Part shown: positions 60,424 to 64,000 of the stretch, in pieces
Numbering within the stretch: position 1 is the first letter of the stretch
How the letters are laid out: every line of letters begins with the position of its first letter
From: Bacillota bacterium
GTDB taxonomy: Bacteria; Bacillota; Clostridia; Lachnospirales; Bianqueaceae
DNA length: 64,000 nt
Assembly (NCBI GenBank): GCA_017441925.1
Contig: JAFRUE010000007.1
Coordinates: forward strand, 558,001 to 622,000
Reading direction: 5' to 3'
Notes under the pieces: model-generated
Databases searched by the model: none
Seen by the model: the letters and a program-made list of their open reading frames with translations, nothing else
Told to the model about the DNA's origin: nothing
Made by a program: the position numbers and the translations under genes

Positions 60424-62263
60424 TCTGCTTCACCTCCTCTTCCTCGGGCATCTTCATCTGCATATCATAGATCTTATGATAGATGCCGTTCTCAATGTTG
60501 AGGAGTTCCTCATGCGTGCCCAGTTCAGCCACGCGGCCCTTATCGAGGACAAGGATCTGATCCGCTCCCATAAGGGTCGTGACACGATGCGAGATCAGGA
60601 TCACAGTAGCGCCGCTCAGGTTCTCCTTAAGAGCATGCCGGATCGCCGCGTCCGTCTCCGCGTCGACCGCCGAGAGCGAATCATCGAAGATCATGATCGG
60701 CGCTTCCTGTGTCAGCATACGAGCGATCGCGGTTCTCTGCTTCTGACCGCCGGACAGCGTGACTCCTCTCTCTCCGACGATCGTGTCATATCCCTTTGCA
60801 AACTGCGTGATCGAATCGTCCACCGCCGCGATCTTGGCCGCGCGCCGGACCTTTTCGATCGGCATGTTGTGCTGCGTTATACCGATATTCTCTGCGATCG
60901 TACGGCTGAAGAGGAACGGTTCCTGCAGTACGATTCCGATATTGCGCCGCAGCCATTCCGCCTTGATATCTTCAATATTGACGCCGCCGACCGTGATTTC
61001 GCCCTGATCCGGCTTCAGACCGTAAAGTCTGTCAAGCAGCAGCATCAGGGTGGACTTGCCGGAACCGGTCCCGCCCAGGATACCGAAAGTCGTTCCGGCC
61101 TTGATCTTGAACGAAACGTCCTCTACGACCGGAATGTTCTCCTCATATCCGAAAGAAACATGCGAATACTCGATGTCTCCGTGCATGTCCGCTTCTGCCG
61201 CTCCCGGCTTGTCCTGCTCTATCGGGGAATTCATGATATAGATGATACGGTCGATCGAAATACCGGCCTTACTCATCTCGGAAATCACCCGGCCAAGCGC
61301 GCGTACCGGCCAGGTCAGCATGGAATTGTAGGAAATAAAAGCGATAAAGGTACCGGTACTGATCTCTCCGCGTACGCAGAGAACGGTGCCGAATACCAGG
61401 ACCAGCATGACCTGCAGGCCGGAAATGAAATCGCCAGAGCTCCAGAAGAGCGCCATCAGATTCATCAGGCGCACCCACAGTCCGGCGTATTTCTCGTTCT
61501 GCGCCTCAAAACGGTCCTTCTCGAACTTCTCCCGTCCGAATGCGCGCACGACACGCACACCAGTCAGATTCTCCTGCGCGATGGCAGAGAGCACACCCTC
61601 CTGCACATCGCATTCGCCGAACCTGGATCCGATCTTGTTGTGGAAATACATCGAATACAGCACGACGACAGGCAGGCTGAAAGTCGCGAAGATCGCCAGC
61701 TTGATGTTCATGCTGTACATAAAAGTAAGACTCATAATGACCAGGATCACGATACGGACCAGAGAAACGAGCTGCTCGGAAATGAAGACACAGATACGGT
61801 CCACGTCCGAGGTGCATCTCTGGATGATATCGCCGGTCTTGTTCTGCATGTGCCAGGCGAAGGGGAGCTTCTGGATGTGCGCAAAAAGAACATTGCGCAT
61901 CCTCTCCATCAGAGTCTGTGCTCCCTTGTTATTCATTAAATTGACAGTGTAACGGAATACCGCGGCGACAAGCGCGATCACGACCAGAACGACCGCAAAC
62001 AGCCAGATGCGGGCCTTCAGATAATCCAGCCCGCCCCAGCTGAGCATTACTTTTCCGACGGTATTGACCTCCTGAGACGGATCCGCTCCCAGCACGTTGT
62101 CGACCATGAAACGGACGACCTGCGGCATGAACATCTCAGAAAGCGTTACGATAAACGAACTCAGAATACTGAGTACGAAAAAATGCACACTTCCATGCAG
62201 AAAGTACGAAACCATGGACAGGCGCTTATACTGCACTGCCTGGTTCTTCTGCTTATTACTCAT
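60416..62263 (-). CDS. ABC exporter half-transporter with degenerate Walker B
   Basis: The 615-residue protein has six membrane segments and a nucleotide-binding domain with Walker A GGTGSGKST, canonical signature TLSGGQKQR, and Walker B IMIFDDSLSA in which Asp replaces the catalytic Glu. This marks the low-activity site of a heterodimeric ABC exporter. GGAGG precedes the ATG. The gene lies 41 bases downstream of rhaA. Together with the 610-residue partner it forms one transporter; the substrate is not indicated by neighbours. Confidence 0.92.
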   Translation of the reverse strand: MSNKQKNQAVQYKRLSMVSYFLHGSVHFFVLSILSSFIVTLSEMFMPQVVRFMVDNVLGADPSQEVNTVGKVMLSWGGLDYLKARIWLFAVVLVVIALVAAVFRYTVNLMNNKGAQTLMERMRNVLFAHIQKLPFAWHMQNKTGDIIQRCTSDVDRICVFISEQLVSLVRIVILVIMSLTFMYSMNIKLAIFATFSLPVVVLYSMYFHNKIGSRFGECDVQEGVLSAIAQENLTGVRVVRAFGREKFEKDRFEAQNEKYAGLWVRLMNLMALFWSSGDFISGLQVMLVLVFGTVLCVRGEISTGTFIAFISYNSMLTWPVRALGRVISEMSKAGISIDRIIYIMNSPIEQDKPGAAEADMHGDIEYSHVSFGYEENIPVVEDVSFKIKAGTTFGILGGTGSGKSTLMLLLDRLYGLKPDQGEITVGGVNIEDIKAEWLRRNIGIVLQEPFLFSRTIAENIGITQHNMPIEKVRRAAKIAAVDDSITQFAKGYDTIVGERGVTLSGGQKQRTAIARMLTQEAPIMIFDDSLSAVDAETDAAIRHALKENLSGATVILISHRVTTLMGADQILVLDKGRVAELGTHEELLNIENGIYHKIYDMQMKMPEEEEVKQNE

Positions 62264-62304
62264 ATAAACCTCCGTGGCTGTAGCAGCACGCGGCAGATCC
62301 TAAA

Positions 62305-63570
62305 TCAGCTGCGCGCAGACAGCACCTTCTTCTCGTAGTCTTTAATGGCGTCGAGCCATACGAGGCCCTCGCCCTTATTCTGCGATGCGCAGTAGTAATT
62401 CCATACCAGGGTCAGCATTCCGCCTGCCTTGTATTCCTGCACCATCGCAAGTCTTGCGCTGACATCCCCCTCCTGCTCCACTTTGCGGAGAGCATCGATG
62501 GGCTGCAGCATTGCGGCCATCATGGCCTTGCGGACGTTGCGCAGTCCGGTCGCCCACGCCACCAGGCGGTTGACCGAAGCGTCGAAGAAGTCCGTCGCTA
62601 CATATGTGGCATCCAGACGGTTCATGCGGACAAGCTCCTCCATGATCGTCTTGGTTTCATCGTCATAAGCTACAACGTGATCGGAATCCCAGCGTACCGG
62701 ACGGGATACGTGCAGCAGCACATTGTCCGAGAACGCGAAGATCGCGCCGAGCTTGTTGGAAACGACCTCTGTCGGATGATAATGTCCGGCATCCAGCGTC
62801 ATAATGATATGCGGGCAATGCTTGGACATAACATAACTCGTGCAGAACTCGTGGGAACCGACAGTATAGCTCTCCATACCGATACCGAAGAGCTTGGACT
62901 CGATGCCGTCCACGACTCCCTTAACATCCTTGGTCGCCTCAAAGATCTGATCCAGACTGTCCTTCATCCGCAGTCTCGGAGAAAGCGTATCGATCGGGAA
63001 TTCCTTGTCGCCGTCCGGTGTCCAGTGGTTGATCACGCAGGGGCCGCCAGTCTTCTCTGCGAAGACTCCGCCGATGCGGCGGCAGGCGATACCGTGCTCG
63101 ATCCAGAACTTACGGATGCTTTCATCTGCCGCGGAAAGTGTTCCGTGCTCGGAAAGCGGATGTGAGAAATACGTATCGTTGAAGTCAAGGCCGATTCCTT
63201 TCTCCACCGCCCAGTCGATCCAGTTCGCAAAATGCTCGGGAAGGATCTCGTTGCGCGGGACCGCATGGTCTGCTTCCAGATAGTTGGCGTGCAGGTTCAG
63301 ACGGGTCTTGCCCGGGATATACTTCAGGACTTCTTCGATGTCCGCACGGAGCTCTTCTGCATTCCTTGCGCGTCCCGGATAGTTGCCGGTCGTCTGGATG
63401 CCGCCGGAGAGGCTCCCCGCGTTCTTCTCAAAACCAATGACGTCGTCTCCCTGCCAGCAGTGCATGGAGATCGCTTTATCATTCACCTTGCGGATGACTT
63501 CATCCGTATCGATGCCAAGTTCTTTGTAGTATGCTTTCGCAAGTTCATAGCCTTTCTGAATATCGTACAT
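62305..63570 (-). CDS. rhaA: L-rhamnose isomerase
   Basis: The 421-residue protein matches RhaA over its full length. It has ISMHCWQGDDVIGFE near the start, LNLHANYLEADHAVPR, and DAGHYHPTE with metal-binding His/Asp. It converts L-rhamnose to L-rhamnulose. The ATG at 63570 is used because AAAGGTGG lies eight bases upstream; GTG at 63582 and ATG at 63576 are too close to it. Kinase, aldolase and transporter genes are not seen here, so the rest of the pathway is elsewhere, perhaps beyond the right edge. A good promoter is 48 bases upstream. Confidence 0.95.
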   Translation of the reverse strand: MYDIQKGYELAKAYYKELGIDTDEVIRKVNDKAISMHCWQGDDVIGFEKNAGSLSGGIQTTGNYPGRARNAEELRADIEEVLKYIPGKTRLNLHANYLEADHAVPRNEILPEHFANWIDWAVEKGIGLDFNDTYFSHPLSEHGTLSAADESIRKFWIEHGIACRRIGGVFAEKTGGPCVINHWTPDGDKEFPIDTLSPRLRMKDSLDQIFEATKDVKGVVDGIESKLFGIGMESYTVGSHEFCTSYVMSKHCPHIIMTLDAGHYHPTEVVSNKLGAIFAFSDNVLLHVSRPVRWDSDHVVAYDDETKTIMEELVRMNRLDATYVATDFFDASVNRLVAWATGLRNVRKAMMAAMLQPIDALRKVEQEGDVSARLAMVQEYKAGGMLTLVWNYYCASQNKGEGLVWLDAIKDYEKKVLSARS

Positions 63571-63617
63571 GTTCATATCCACCTTTCTTTATTATTATCA
63601 ACAAAGCCTCATTACTG

Positions 63618-63646
63618 ATTATATCCGTTTCAGGCTGTAAAGTCAA
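63618..63646 (-). promoter_or_regulatory. rhaA promoter
   Basis: TTGACT (63641-63646), 17 bases, TATAAT (63618-63623) on the minus strand, directly after the stop of the upstream gene. Confidence 0.7.
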
Positions 63647-64000
63647 TCATTTGCCGTCAAAAGGCGGGATAAAGCTTTCTTTTGCCGTTCCGCCCGCCTG
63701 TATGTATGCATTTTCGACGCCGAGATGCATCGCTTCGTCCAGGATCCGCTCATATTCGCGTCGGTGAAGCTTACGCGCCAGCTCCGGATAAGCCGGATCC
63801 TGCAGCACGGGAGTATACTGGTTCATCAGGCTCATATAGATCCTGTCCCCGTATGTTTCATGCAGATAGTGAACGACCGCAAGTGAATCCTCCCGTCCGC
63901 CGGGCAGCACGAGATGCCGCACGATCACACCTTGCCGCATCATGCCGTTCTCATCGAATATCGGTTCCGACTGCTGCCGGATCATCTCCGCGATGGCAGC
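63647..64000 (-). CDS. Radical SAM protein (PflA-related), C-terminal part only
   Basis: The frame is open to the window edge (118 codons), so this is the 3' end of a longer gene. VIVRHLVLPGGREDSLAVV, YGDRIYMSLMNQYTPVL and the C-terminal VENAYIQAGGTAKESFIPPF match the end of a family of putative pyruvate formate-lyase-activating-type radical SAM enzymes. The CxxxCxxC motif must lie outside the window. The substrate protein is not known. Confidence 0.8.
   Translation of the reverse strand, partial: AAIAEMIRQQSEPIFDENGMMRQGVIVRHLVLPGGREDSLAVVHYLHETYGDRIYMSLMNQYTPVLQDPAYPELARKLHRREYERILDEAMHLGVENAYIQAGGTAKESFIPPFDGK

Noticed and set aside
60350..61939. Plus-strand frame of 529 codons
   Set aside because: It lies opposite the ABC exporter genes, which have all expected motifs; the antisense frame has none.

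Overview
The window is about 55 kb of bacterial chromosome preceded by the right-hand part of an integrated mobile element. The host looks like a member of the Firmicutes, class Clostridia, most likely Lachnospiraceae or a relative. This rests on strong AGGAGG-type ribosome sites, consensus -35/-10 promoters with 17-bp spacing, short intrinsic terminators, tRNA genes without an encoded CCA, ECF-type vitamin transporters, a t6A operon, and lipoproteins typical of gut Clostridia. The chromosomal part is visibly GC-rich; the first 9 kb and a patch around 56 kb are visibly more AT-rich. No species is named.

Positions 1-9182 hold most of an integrative mobilizable element inserted in a tRNA-Arg(CCT) gene. 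From right to left on the minus strand it carries a two-gene defence cargo (a single-chain MmeI-like restriction-methylase and a DUF262-HNH nuclease), a 740-bp leader with a promoter and a terminator, a DUF961 protein, an FtsK/TcpA-like ATPase, a small unknown protein, a hairpin that resembles an ICEBs1/Tn916-type oriT, a Rep_trans-family relaxase, and a tyrosine integrase that runs off the left edge. The displaced 3' half of the tRNA at 9183-9233 marks the right junction. No secretion-system genes are visible, so transfer would need a helper.

Positions 9.3-24.4 kb are mostly minus-strand housekeeping genes: a DUF1848 protein, an endonuclease/phosphatase-fold protein, cardiolipin synthase, serC, an ECF S component, a CbxX-type AAA+ ATPase, a solitary beta-class DNA methyltransferase translationally coupled to a Tet(M)-like GTPase fused to a YacP/Rae1-like NYN nuclease, an esterase, a divergent AEC transporter, and the rimI-tsaB-tsaE cluster with a membrane protein. 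Positions 24.4-34.2 kb hold an FMN riboswitch with ribU, a DegV protein, an RND permease with a 430-residue coiled-coil insertion, an esterase and two lipoproteins. Positions 34.2-50.5 kb hold ileS (type 2), yebC, yigZ, a class A penicillin-binding protein, a HAD phosphatase with an M20 peptidase, upp, a nitrilase-family amidase, tRNA-Leu(AAG), a GH20 hydrolase, an alanine-racemase-like protein, nudC and a DUF4342 protein.

Positions 50.5-64 kb hold a short-chain dehydrogenase, a polar amino-acid ABC operon ending in a CntK-like racemase, a polysaccharide deacetylase, an AT-rich gene of unknown function, tRNA-Ala(GGC), a VTC-DUF4956 pair, a heterodimeric ABC exporter, L-rhamnose isomerase and the start of a radical SAM gene. 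The best leads for new biology are the two-gene defence cargo, the GTPase-NYN fusion, the RND insertion, the CntK-like racemase in an uptake operon, and an AEC transporter that appears to start at AUU.
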